A stretch of 64,000 bases of DNA from Eutreptiella sp. 'Long Island Sound 2002' (Eukaryota; Euglenozoa; Euglenophyceae; Eutreptiales; Eutreptiaceae). Below the pieces are notes generated by a model. The model was not told the origin of the DNA. It was given only the letters and a program-made list of their open reading frames with translations, and made no database searches. A program made the position numbers and the translations under genes. Of this stretch, positions 53,640 through 64,000 are shown one piece after another. Every line of letters begins with the position of its first letter. The first letter of the stretch is position 1. Location of the stretch: assembly GCA_964036045.1 (NCBI GenBank), contig OZ038378.1, positions 163,305,311-163,369,310 of the forward strand, given 5' to 3'.

Positions 53640-56600
53640 CGGACCCGGAGTTCATCGTGGGAAAAAATGAAATTTACAAAAGGAAATATTGATTTGGGCT
53701 ACTTTCGGTACACAAACTTTTGTACTTTTGGGTTCCAGGACCCCCCCCCCCACCTGCCGAACATTGCTGCATATGCATGCCAGGACGTGTATGTGCAGAG
53801 CGCTTCTTGACCTGCGTGCGCCCCCCCCCCCCCAGCCCCACCCCTTAAGCACAACTCTGGAGGAGGCTCACCAACAGCGGCGTGGGTCACCTGCCATGTA
53901 CGTTGTAGGCACTCCAGGGGTACCTACCTGCCTTCGGCCACATATTCTGCTTCCGTTTGATGGGCTCCCAGCCTTCTGAGGCCGATTGCCTCACCACACG
54001 ATCCAAGAGTCCAAGTACCTGTCACAGGACTTCATGCCGGGGCTCTTGTGGGCAAAATGGTGGCTGGCTGCCACGTAACGGTGATTGGGATGATGGCGCA
54101 TGTTCCAGGGCGGTTGACTCCGACGCATTGGGGATTGAGGGTGTTGAATACCACGTGACGGTGCTGGAGGCCAGGAGGCATGTATCCTCGCTGGACCGGG
54201 CACCGGCAGACCGTGCTGGGCAGTTCACCTTCCTTTGGAGGGGGGCCCCAGCCAGTGCGTTTTTGTGAATGAAACCTGCACAGTGCTGGATGAGGGTGAC
54301 CTGGGTGAGGGTGACCGAATACACGTATTGTTGATTGAGGCGATTGAGTACTACACGATGGCAATGCGGGGGGATTACGGGTCATGGACCCTTTAGAGCA
54401 TGGAACCGTTCATCTCAGGCTGAATCGGCCACGAAGTACAATCAAGTCGTTTGGACGCAAAGAAATCGGGTATCGCCTCCTGTGTTCCGAGATCTGCCTG
54501 TGGGAGGCGAGGGGAGGCGGCAACGGCGACGGTGACGGATAGGCCTGCCAAATCAAGTGGGCGCGTTATTGCTGTAGATGCAAATGACGGTCCGAAATGT
54601 GTGACAAGATGATTGTACTCAGAACTATTATCTGTCGACAGGTGCTGCTGCACAATACCACAAACCTGGATGCTTTAGGCGTAGAAGTGGTGCAAGTCAG
54701 TCATCCTCAGCCCTATCCACATCCGCGCTCCTCTCCACGCCCCTTGCCCCCCCTCGCCACCCTGCCCTCCTCGGGGGACAGGGGTGGGGGCAGGGATGGG
54801 GGCAAAATTAGGGGAGTGGGTGGGACGCGGGAACTGGGGGGGGGGGGAGTGCCCGAGAGGTGGAAGAAAAAAAGAGAGGGTAAAAGGGAGGACCAAGGGA
54901 TTGGAAAGGGATCCCTGTGTCCTTGTATAAACCTCCTCCTCCCTCCCTTCCCCATCTTCGGAGGGGGGGGGGGGGGGGGGGCTGTTCAGTTCAGTTCAAT
55001 TCCGGACCCCAACCCCCCAGGGCATGGGCAGGGGGATCAGAGGGGGACGAGGGGGGGGGTTTTCGGGGTTTGAGGGGCATTTTCGAAGTCCCTGTTTCAT
55101 CATTCTAAGCATTTTGAATATACACAACTGGGGCAATATCCCCTTTTACTATTCACCACAAATGAAAAATAGTGAGGCATCCCAGCACACGGGCAACTGA
55201 ACAAAGCTCAGGCAGCCGGCGAGCAATGTAAGACACATGACAATTGAACATGATGTATTGTGTCCATTCCAGAGTTTTGCCATTGTTCCAAGCGCACTCC
55301 ACCATTCCATCCACCATTCATAGAAACAATGTCCTTGAGGTATTGTGGTGGCGAAGCACTGCTTGGCTGAAGCACTGTTGTGCAGAGGCGCTGCTGTACC
55401 AGGGCAAAAGTGTGCAAAGGCACGACTGAGGCCCTCGGGGGCCTTTGTGCACAGCGCGCTCACAGCGCACATTTTAGAGGGAGGAATGCGGAATTTTTAG
55501 GGCCATTAGCAATGTTCTTGCGAATAAAAGCCATACCACGCCCCACAACCCCATCCGCGCCCCACGACTCTCCGCAATGCTCCCTGCACCAGCACGGGCG
55601 GCACACCCACACAGCCGGCACCACAGGTTTGACCGCCCGAGAGGCCCTCTTCCTGTATGTGGTACACACAAGTGCCACCATCATGCTGATACCGCCTGCC
55701 AACCACAAAGCATACTGCTGTACGCGTAGCGGAGAGAGGGACGTGAAGGGGGATCTAGGACAACGAGCCCCTCATCCCGCCTGCCCCCGCGCTTCCAATT
55801 CTCTCATCCCACCTCCCTGCCAACGCTCTTTTGCGATCCCGTGCCACTCAGTGCCTTGTCCGCCAAGGCGTCAAATTTTGTCTGTTGTGGAGGTCCCCAG
55901 CGCACCAAAGAAGTGTGTTGGCCACCCACAAACAGTTGCCACCAAGCTGATGGTTCGCCAGCGGGTAATGTGTAGGCTTACTGATCCCTTGCATCATTGT
56001 GTCACCTTCGTATGTAGGCGTTGCATGAAGCTTGATGCTCAGGCCCGCAAGCCCCAGCAAAAGCGATACACAAATTACTCTGAAATCCCAGTTTACGTTC
56101 CCGACAATGCCACCGCGTATGTGCGTTTGCTGTTATCGATCTTGCTACTTCAAGCCCCCATCCACGTCCCCATCCACAAAATTCCTAGTGAACCAGTGTG
56201 CAACTGTCAAACGATTGTCTCTAGCGAGGGCGTGCATGAGGAGAAGAAGAGGAGGTAGACGAAAAGGGTTCAAATCCAATCGTCTGCAGTTTTTACGCTT
56301 GAACAGGTCGTCACCTGGAATGGGCCTTCACCTGCGGTTGACATGGATGTTTTTACTGTTTGGAAATTTCGTCAGATGTGGAGGATAGTTCCTTGACAGA
56401 CCCTGTCAATTTCAGCGCCTCATCGTAGACTACTTGGGCACTACTTAAACGCACGGTAACAGGCACCTAGGTAGCCAGGGTGCGGCAGGCAATGTGCATG
56501 TGCATGTTTCCATTAGTACTCTACAGTTATGTTAGGGCACTCTGCTTTTGGATGCCCAAGGCCCCATGTTCGGGTACCTTGCACCCCCTTTTGGTCTGAT

Positions 56601-57120
56601 GTGCCCAAGGGCCTGTTTTCTGGCAAACAATGGATATGATTGCATCCGTATTGCTGCAGATCATATCTTCAGGAGGATGTGGATGGCAAACAGGTCTCGG
56701 GCCACTGCGCCACCGCACGGTCCACCGTGGGCCCTTGCTGCTGCCGCAGCCGGCAAGTGTAGGGGAGTAAAGCAACTAGCTTGCCCCCAGGTGCCGTTGC
56801 ACGAGCTGCATGGCCTGGCGCAGCACCTGTGCTTGCTCTCCCAGCAGGAGCCACGTGCCCTGCAGTCTGTGTGGGGGTGCCAGCTGCGTTTGACCCAAGT
56901 ATAGTTCGTACTTGAGGGCCACGTGCCAGCTCCTAAAGCAATCACGGGGACCCCTCGGCCTGGGGTGGAGGGGCGGCGCTGGCGGCACATGAGCAGGGGC
57001 CCAAAGAGGTCCTGTCACGGGTACGCCCCCGTACGCCCCTGTACCTCCTTGGCGCAGTTTCCACAGGAACGGGGCGTCTCCCGGACCCCGCTAATCCGTC
57101 TGGCCAGCGACCATGCATGT
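53640..57120. other. Block with long G/C homopolymers, no firm gene
   Basis: Runs of C or G of 9-20 bases near 53627, 53740, 53822, 54839 and 54963-54980. Two exon-like plus segments (about 54256-54392, VNETCTVLDEGDLGEGDR...; and 55380-56258, a 292-codon frame) have no recognised motif and unclear splice sites, so they are not called. Confidence 0.4.
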
Positions 57121-57124
57121 AGAT

Positions 57125-57440
57125 GGTAAGGCATGTGTTTTTTCCTGTGGTAAAGTGCAAGTACCAAAATACATCATACATTGATGTATTTTGTTTTTTG
57201 CAGTAAACGGCAAAACCAAATAATTATGTTGGTGAGTTCGGCAAAACCGACTATTCGTGTTTACCGCAACAAAAATTACACTGTGGGGGATTTTTGTACT
57301 CGCGTTTACCAGCACAAAAGTACATGACATGTGATTTTTTGGTATTTACGTTTACCGCAAAAAAAATTACACAACATACGATTTTTTTGGTATTCGGTGT
57401 ACAGCAAAAAAGGAATAACACAAAATACAATATTTTGTAG
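57125..57440. repeat. Degenerate ~60-70-bp tandem repeat, AT-rich
   Basis: Units share a TTTACCGCAAAAAA...TTACACA core (near 57262, 57303, 57350 and others) and TTTTTGGTA spacers, with many substitutions. Non-coding. Confidence 0.55.
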
Positions 57441-57559
57441 GTACTCACGATTGCTACAAGCAACATGAGCGATGTGTCTCCATGTTGGCGACCCTCCTCC
57501 CGGGGCTCGCCGGTGGGAGCATGACACATCTCCGCTCCCTGCCAGACGGCCCGTTAGAC

Positions 57560-59800
57560 TAGCCCCCGGACCTCCTCCGCGAGGTCAACCAAGTGGGTTG
57601 CTGGCCCGTCCTACTGGCTGAGGGGTGCACGGCGTTGATCCCCAAAGAGGGGCTGCCAAGGCCACTGGACATGCGTCCCTTGATGGTCCTCTCCATGATG
57701 TACAGCCTGTGGGCGGGCATCCACTTGGTGGATGCCATCCAACCGCAGGAGGCTTGGGCGCACCCATGCACCTTCAGTTTCCGCCGAGTGCGTAGTGCGC
57801 CAGATGGTGTGGTAGTGACGCAAGTTTTGTTGGAACTCTGCCGCGTGAAGGGATGGGCGGTAGCAGGGACAAGCATCGACGTTTCGACCTCATCCCCAAG
57901 GTTGTCATCCTTGCCCTCGCGTTGCCGAGTGAGGAGGGTCATTGGCGGCGAAGGACTTGTCCTTGAGTGAGGAGGGTCATCGGCAGCGAACCACTTGTCC
58001 TTCAGACACTGGTAGACTACTCCTTGGTTGGATGCCTAGCCCTCGTCTAGCTAGGCCCGCCAAGCCGAGACTTGGTGCGGTCTGCCCGGTGCTGCCCGGC
58101 GGTGCACTATGCTGACTGTGCCCTAAAGGGTCGTGCACGGCCGGCACAGGGACGACCTTGTGATAGATATCCTCCACTGTGGCAGGAGCGGCTATGGCAA
58201 GTTGCCCCTTGGGCTCAAAGGCCTCCATGCTTCGCTTAGAGGAGGCATCCTTGCCCTCCTATGAGGTGGGGGTGGCTTGAACACTGTCTTGGGTCTCGAA
58301 AAATGCACCCCGCACTTGGGCGCTTGGGGATGAGGTAAGGGGGGGTTTGAAGCTCAATTAGACCTTCCAAATTGTCACAAGGCCCCTAAATGATGTGGAT
58401 AGAGCGATCAGCATTCGCAATGCTCAATGCCTAGCCCACAAAGCCCGGGGGCATTGGGGTGAGACGGACATCCGCAAAGGAACCCCGGTGTTCATCCACC
58501 AAGTTTGTTGTCTCAGGGGTCTCCTACGCCCAACACGGGGAGAAAATCAGAAGTGGCTACTTCACCCTTGCCGTCTCGGGCTCACAACAAAATGGGTACA
58601 TGATCCTTGCTGTCTTGGGGGTCCCCAAAGCAACGGCGAAATTAGAATTGGCTAGTGGCCACTTTTTTTTTTTTGCCGTTGTGTAAGTGCGAGCAAACAC
58701 GCGTACAAATTCATTTTTCGGCGCATAAATGCCATATGGTCGGCTGTGGCCAATCTGCATATTTTCGGTTTATCGCTTGCCAAGCATCTTGCCGGAGCCC
58801 ATCCATCTCCGACAAGTCTGCTGTTGGCGTGCCATCTTGGAGCTCGGCATGGGCCCACGACCAGCGAGGGACCGTGTATGAATAGCTCCGCCGGGCCTTC
58901 AAGGTGGCAAGCAGCCCGGGCACCTAGTGGTAGGCCACCAATGGGATTCTGCAGGGCTGCCCACTTTCTGTCATGTTGGTGAGCGTCCTCACCACAATCC
59001 GGAAGTGGGAGGCCGGCTCCCGACAGTTGTAGGTGTGTGCGGCGACCTAGTCACCCCAGCCCGCGGTGGCAGCGGTTGACCCTGCGGACTACGCCCCAAG
59101 GAAGCTGCCCCCCATTTGAGGACCAAGGACCAGGGTATGTCACTCTGGGGTCTTCGGTATGCGGACGATACCCAAGCGGTCACCCCGACCGCATGGTGCG
59201 CTCTAGCGGACCACGCCCACGACCGAGGAGTGGCTGCTAGTCACAAGGCAGAACGTCTGCGTCTGCGTAGGGCAGTCCGCGTGGACAAGTCTTGCTCCTA
59301 GGCACAAGGGGAGGGAGGGTCCCTGGCAGTGCTGCTCCACATCTAGCACCGAGTGCGAGACAGCTTGCGCTACTATGCGAGGCGAAGATTGGAGGCCCAG
59401 TGCCCAGCCACCTTCGGGGGCCTAGGGGATGGTGTGGACAGGAAGGCTTGCCACAGAGCATTCCCGGCGGCCACCTCCGAAGGTGCGGCTTTGCTACTGC
59501 GGGGCCTGCTGGCAAGGGCCGTGTGGACAGCGGTTTGCGTGCAAGGCCATTGCCTGCGGAAAATGGCCAATTGTCTACACTATGGCACTGCCCATGAGGA
59601 TGAGGCCCAGATCCTTTGGGATTGCCCAAAGTGGGAGGCCGCGTGGGCCGAGTGGGAAATGGATGCTGCCGTAGCTGTGGCCCCCAGATTAGTGGTCGGC
59701 GTCTTTGCGGTGCGCCGAACGGGAGAAACGGGAGCCACTGGATGATTTCCTGCACCGCCTGTACAGCGCGTTCTTGACGGTACTTGCCGAGCGCATGGTC
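57560..59800 (+). pseudogene. Decayed LINE-type reverse transcriptase
   Basis: Fragments in changing frames read in the right order for a non-LTR RT: ALIPKEGLPRPLDMRPLMVL (57630-57690), FRRVRSAPDGVVVTQVLLEL (57780-57840), GILQGCPLSVMLVSVLTTI (motif B, ~58948-59005), RYADDTQAVTP (motif C, ~59156-59188), then a C-terminal region (FGGLGDGVDRKACHRA, AHEDEAQILWDCPKWE) near 59414-59640. Multiple stops and frameshifts lie between, so it cannot make an enzyme. It is a different family from the LINE at 10.6-19.6 kb. The ends of the element are not recognisable. Confidence 0.75.
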
Positions 59801-60298
59801 GGTGAAAAATGTAACTCATGTGAAAAAAATTGTCACTACTTGTAGTTTTTTCTTTGTAAGGTTGTTTAATTTTTTGTTGCAGCAAGGTCCTGTAATTTGT
59901 CGTGCGGTAATTCTTTAAAAATGGGACACTCAAAAAGCCGTACTGTATGCAATTTTTTGCATTGCAAAGGTGTGTACAGAGTGGTTTTGGCCTTTTTTGC
60001 AATGTGTACAATTGCTGGTTCCATACAGCACCCCATAGCGACCTTAGCGATGGGACGCCACGTCCACAAACCACAAAGTACTCTGGGTGGCCACCAATTA
60101 CTTGGGGCTCAGCCAATTAAAGAATATGGAGGCTTGATGGAGGTGATGTGCATACGAGTGTCAAAATGGTTTTTTGGGACACGGAAGAAGTCAGTGACCT
60201 ATCTTGGTTGCAGAGGAAGAAAATGAAGATGTCTCGTTGCTCCCATGTTTGTTTGTGGATTGGTTGGTAGGCCACCGAGGAAGTGTGGTAGATCAGTC

Positions 60299-60783
60299 CT
60301 ACTGCAAGACACCGAGGAATCTCAGCCCCAGGGCTCCTGGCAGCTCCTGAATGTGAGATTCCTCCTGGCCATTGGCATTTTGGCCAACAGTGCAACTCAT
60401 GCTGAGCTTAATCTCTTTCTCAGGCATATTACAATGGAGGTAGTAATCGTCCTCCCATTCCTGTGTGGGGGCGCTCGCTGGGAGGGCCACCATGTAGGCT
60501 GATCCATGGAGTCCCGGTCCCGTGATGTCCGGGAGTTCTTGTATCGGTGACTGGCGGTATTCCCATGGGCCCTTGCTGGCTTCATGGGTGTAGTGGCGGC
60601 GTAGGGCGTTTGCCAGGTGCTGGAAAGGTGCGCCCATTGGGGGTGGGGGTTGTGGGAGGTCGCATGCGACGTCAATGGACGTGGGGGGCCGCGTGTTCTC
60701 CGGGTCCATCAGGGGTGCTGGAAAGGGGGGGGGGTCATATAAACCCCCACTCCGGGAAGAGGAGTTGAAAGGGGGGCTCATGT
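60299..60783 (-). CDS. Open frame, possible gene fragment
   Basis: ATG at 60783 opens 161 codons with ordinary composition (MDPENTRPPTSIDVACDL..., FQHLANALRRHYTHEASKGP, TQEWEDDYYLHCNMPEKEIK) ending in TAG at 60299. No motif is recognised. It may be an exon or a chance frame. Confidence 0.3.
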
Positions 60784-61148
60784 GGCAAAGCACATTTACA
60801 AGGGTGGTATCAGGACCAGTGATGGCTAAGAAATCACAGTGCAACAGCCTAGTCCTTCAAAGTGGTCCAACTGCAGTTTCCTATGCCACCCCCACGTCGT
60901 GAATCAGTGGGAGTATGTGTATCACATGTTGCTTTGGGCGCCAGATATCAATCTCCGCACTGGTAGAGTCCTACTGATCCGTGCACTTGGTGATCATTTG
61001 AGGTGTATATATACTCACACCTGAACCCCCTCATGGGCCCTGTAGAGGTGTCTGTCACAGGAAACCCGCGGGGCGGGGGGGGGGGGGGGGCTTCACAGGA
61101 GTCTCCAATTGCACCCCCCCATCACCGACAGCCGTTGTTTCGTTGAAT

Positions 61149-61172
61149 AGCAGCAGCAGCAGCAGCAGCAGC
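61149..61172. repeat. (AGC)8 microsatellite
   Basis: Eight perfect trinucleotide repeats. Confidence 0.95.
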
Positions 61173-62281
61173 ATTGCCTTTGCAGATCAGGATTTGGAAT
61201 CAGCTTCAGAGATTGAATGGGGTTGAGGGAGAAGGGAGCATTGCCACGATTCTCTTGCTGATGTGTTTACTGGTCCTTTAGAGCAGAAGCTGAGGTGTTT
61301 GCCAGATTGGGGGCTATGGATCAACATGCAGAAGATGATGATGTTGATAACAGGTGCTCTGCCCCCAAGTGCAAAGTCCTGTTTCAAGCGACTGCTTCGG
61401 ATGCAAAGAAAGACCCGAGTGAGTGACAGCAGTGTTCATGTCGTCCAACCCACAGCACATGCACATGTCATCGAAATGCCCTGTTCATGCTGATGCGACC
61501 GGGGGGCACGGCACTGCCGTGGTAGATACAGACCAGCACAGCGGACAACATGACACCGAAGTGGCTGAACACCGCTGAAGACAGTCATCCGACTGTCAAC
61601 AACCGGCAACCACCGCTGGCCCCATTTCTTGCCAATGTTGCGCAGCTGGAAGGAAGTCAAAGCATGCGTTGCAACACGAAGGCAGGCCCTGGCTGCCAGC
61701 CTGTTCCCGTCTATGGTTCCACGTATTTGCCCCAGCCTAGCACCATGGACTGATGATGGGGGCGGGGGGGGGCGGGAGGATGATTTTCGATCGCGGACAG
61801 GGGTAGCCAAAGGGGGTTAGAGGCTAGTGGTGGTTGTCCGTGGTTCCTGTACTGTGCCGGTACTGTGCCGGTCATCTGCAGAATTGTTGCGGGATCTTCA
61901 GCAGAGGAATGCACTACTTGACTCAACCTGACAATGGATTGGTCATTCAGTGTTATTCATCGGTTCACATTATCCGTCGCTTTCTACAATCTCATTTTGG
62001 TTGCAACGACTGATCATATAAGTCGGGGCCACAGGGAGGCTGTGTACTGGTCTGGTATAGGGTAGGCCGCAGTGCACTTCCCCCACGGATTTGCTTGAAG
62101 GGGAGAGGGGCTATGGGGGCAATTTCAGAACAGCGACAGAGCGGTCACAGGGGACAGTGAAAGTGGTTCGGGGCGGTTACTGGCGGCTAGAAATGCGGGT
62201 GGGGCCCTTGTTGGGGTATGGGCATGCCTTTGGGGTAGAGTCAGGGCAGGAGGCTTGCCGGGTGGGGGGGGGGTCATCCAC

Positions 62282-64000
62282 GCAAAGCACAATACTAGCA
62301 GCACAGCACACAAAACAATTACAGACCACACTACGGCAAGCACACATAGCCCGCGTAAACCGAGATTTTGCCAGGGCAGCAATACCGAACCGGGACGTAC
62401 ACCGCATCGCATCGCAGCTCAATATTCCATTCTACCGCCCTGTAAATGTGACAGTGCCATACATCACTCCCACGCAGCGCTCACAGGTCACACAACTCAT
62501 CAGCACAATGGTGCGAGCTACCAACTTGACGTCTTGGGAACGAAAAGCAGCACGTACACACACGTGTAGTGGCCTCCACTCCATTGAATACCCGCCGTGC
62601 CTTTGAGCGACACGCAAACAAACACGCGAAAGCACACACTCGCCCAGCATGCGCCTGCACACCAGCACATCTCCACATCTGGCAGCAAGGTGGTCCTGTC
62701 TCCCTGGTACAAGGACATTACGCCCTCCTCCCCCTCACAGTCACACACGGCAAATCTATCATCAGAGCCACAGACCCCCTCCCATGCTCTGGCTCACGCT
62801 CCCACAAACATGCCATCCAAAGTCTTAGCCAATTGGCTGCCACACTCAAAGTTCAGAGCCGATTTTCCAAGTCAGTGCTATCGAAAGCACTACCGCAGTC
62901 AGACTGGGACCGCCTCCCCACCCTCCGGCAGCACGTACAGAATGTGGCTGAACAACTGAGCACAGTGGCCTGCATCAGAGTCGCCGATAAAAGTTCCACC
63001 ATGCTCTTTGGTTTCTGCCGGCAATGGGTATGGGATGAAACCCACCGCTTTTTCAGGGGCGAAGGTCACGAGTCCCAGGCAATACACACCAGTCCAGGCA
63101 TCATGCAAGCACCGCGCTGCATCATACAACAGAACAAGTGGCCTGTTAACTCCTCCCGCACCCTACCACTGCTGTACTTGCTGGGCAAAGCCAAATCCTT
63201 AATCAAGCAATGTATCCTATGGCGGCCGATCGCAGCCGTTGTTGAGCCACAAATACAACGCTTTTTGTTATGCACAACAGCACGCGCGTTCACCTTACTC
63301 CTCAAACTGCTTGTTCAAGAGATCAAGGCTTCCTTTTTAGTCCTGCGCATTACCGACCTCCAGCCCTGGATTCATGGCCTTCCGGAATGGGGTTGCACGG
63401 TAGTAGGTGAATGTGACTGCTCGGGTCAATTTAACAACGTTACACCCCAGTCCGTAATGTCAGGCCTCGCTGAATCGGTCAAATGGCTGGCCAAGAAACG
63501 TCGATGGAACGCACAGGAACTGGTATGGAGCATCCACCGCGACAATAAGTCACTTGACAGAGCAGGTATGGGCACATCCAGCAGATTCACACACCTCCTG
63601 CACCAAGACCTCGAAAACCTGGTTTACTTCTCACTTTTAACAGACACATACACACAAGCCTCAGGTCACGTATGGTCACGGATAGGAGCAATCCCAATGG
63701 GAGGCCCGTTTAGCGCCCAGAGTGCAGACTTGAGATCCATATGGGGTGCCAAGAAACACACAGATTTAATGCGAAAAATAGGCCAGCTTCACTTCTCTCC
63801 AAGAGGACACCCACTATGGACCACACCACGAGGCAACACGGTGTCCTTCGCACAATTCAGGGACAACATCTTGGTCGGGGCCCGGGGACCGTCCCCGACA
63901 CATGAAATGCAATCCGTGTGTGACACTCTATCTGAGGTATGGAACTTACCGGTTCTATGTGACTGCATGACAGAGGAGCAACGGGTATGCCAGCGCACAT
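62282..64000 (+). CDS. Reverse-transcriptase-like protein, partial, motif C FRDN
   Basis: From 62530 to the window end one plus frame is open for 490 codons and runs off the edge. Upstream, the frame of 62282-62560 (QTTLRQAHIARVNRDFARAA...SWERKAART) probably joins it through a one-base shift. RT-like landmarks: LWRPIAAVVEPQIQRFL (fingers motif 2), VGECDCSGQFNNVTP (motif A with Asp), GAIPMGGPFSAQSADL (motif B) and QFRDNILV (motif C at about 63850-63873), in which YxDD is replaced by FRDN. Motif B resembles the PMG-S-P form of Penelope-like and prokaryotic RTs more than LINE RTs. No endonuclease is visible in the window. Whether it is active is unknown. Confidence 0.6.

Larger units (their letters stand above)
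59801..62080. other. Intergenic block
   Basis: A minus frame at 60299-60783 and an (AGC)8 tract at 61149-61172 are listed separately. A G14-15 run lies at 61075-61089. Otherwise nothing supported. Confidence 0.4.

Overview
This window looks like nuclear DNA of a unicellular eukaryote with a large, repeat-laden genome, most likely an alga or related protist. There are no bacterial operons. About a third of the sequence is retroelements, long homopolymeric G/C runs and minisatellites are frequent, and the few host-gene candidates look like intron-split exons with pyrimidine-tract/AG acceptors and AATAAA signals. I could not identify the species. A prasinophyte- or dinoflagellate-like genome is only a guess from the retroelement families.

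Region 1 (268-20852) is a three-level nest of mobile elements, all read on the minus strand. The outermost is a ~5.8-kb tyrosine-recombinase (YR) retroelement with split direct repeats (A1 20753-20852; B1 582-638; A2 485-584; B2 268-324). A second YR retroelement of nearly the same net length (A1 20216-20288; B1 5891-5943; A2 5822-5894; B2 5496-5548) is inserted about 15 codons into the outer gag gene. A 9-kb non-LTR retrotransposon (LINE, 10606-19572), flanked by a 13-bp target-site duplication, is inserted in the zinc-knuckle codons of the inner gag gene. Both YR elements have the unusual order gag - YR - reverse transcriptase - RNase H. In both, gag and YR lie in one reading frame separated by a single UGA followed by CUA or CUG, a context known to favour readthrough. 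The outer element is decayed. The inner one keeps a complete YR catalytic set but has in-frame interruptions around the RT. The LINE carries five ORFs: two ORF1-like genes, an endonuclease-RT gene, an RNase H frame and a small basic ORF.

Region 2 (20.9-25 kb) is non-coding. It holds a small terminal-inverted-repeat element and a ~1.2-kb minisatellite of about forty 31-bp units. Region 3 (25-37 kb) has the best candidates for host gene exons, all on the minus strand: proline/serine/glutamine-rich exons, a TRAF-like zinc-finger motif, a coiled-coil first exon, and two terminal exons with AATAAA signals. Region 4 (37-57 kb) is mostly gene-poor intergenic DNA with C/G-rich modules, tandem repeats and two weak plus-strand exon candidates.

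Region 5 (57.5-59.8 kb, plus) is a badly decayed LINE reverse transcriptase. Region 6 (62.3 kb to the right edge, plus) is the 5' part of another RT-like gene, open for about 490 codons and running off the window. Its motif C reads FRDN instead of the usual YxDD.
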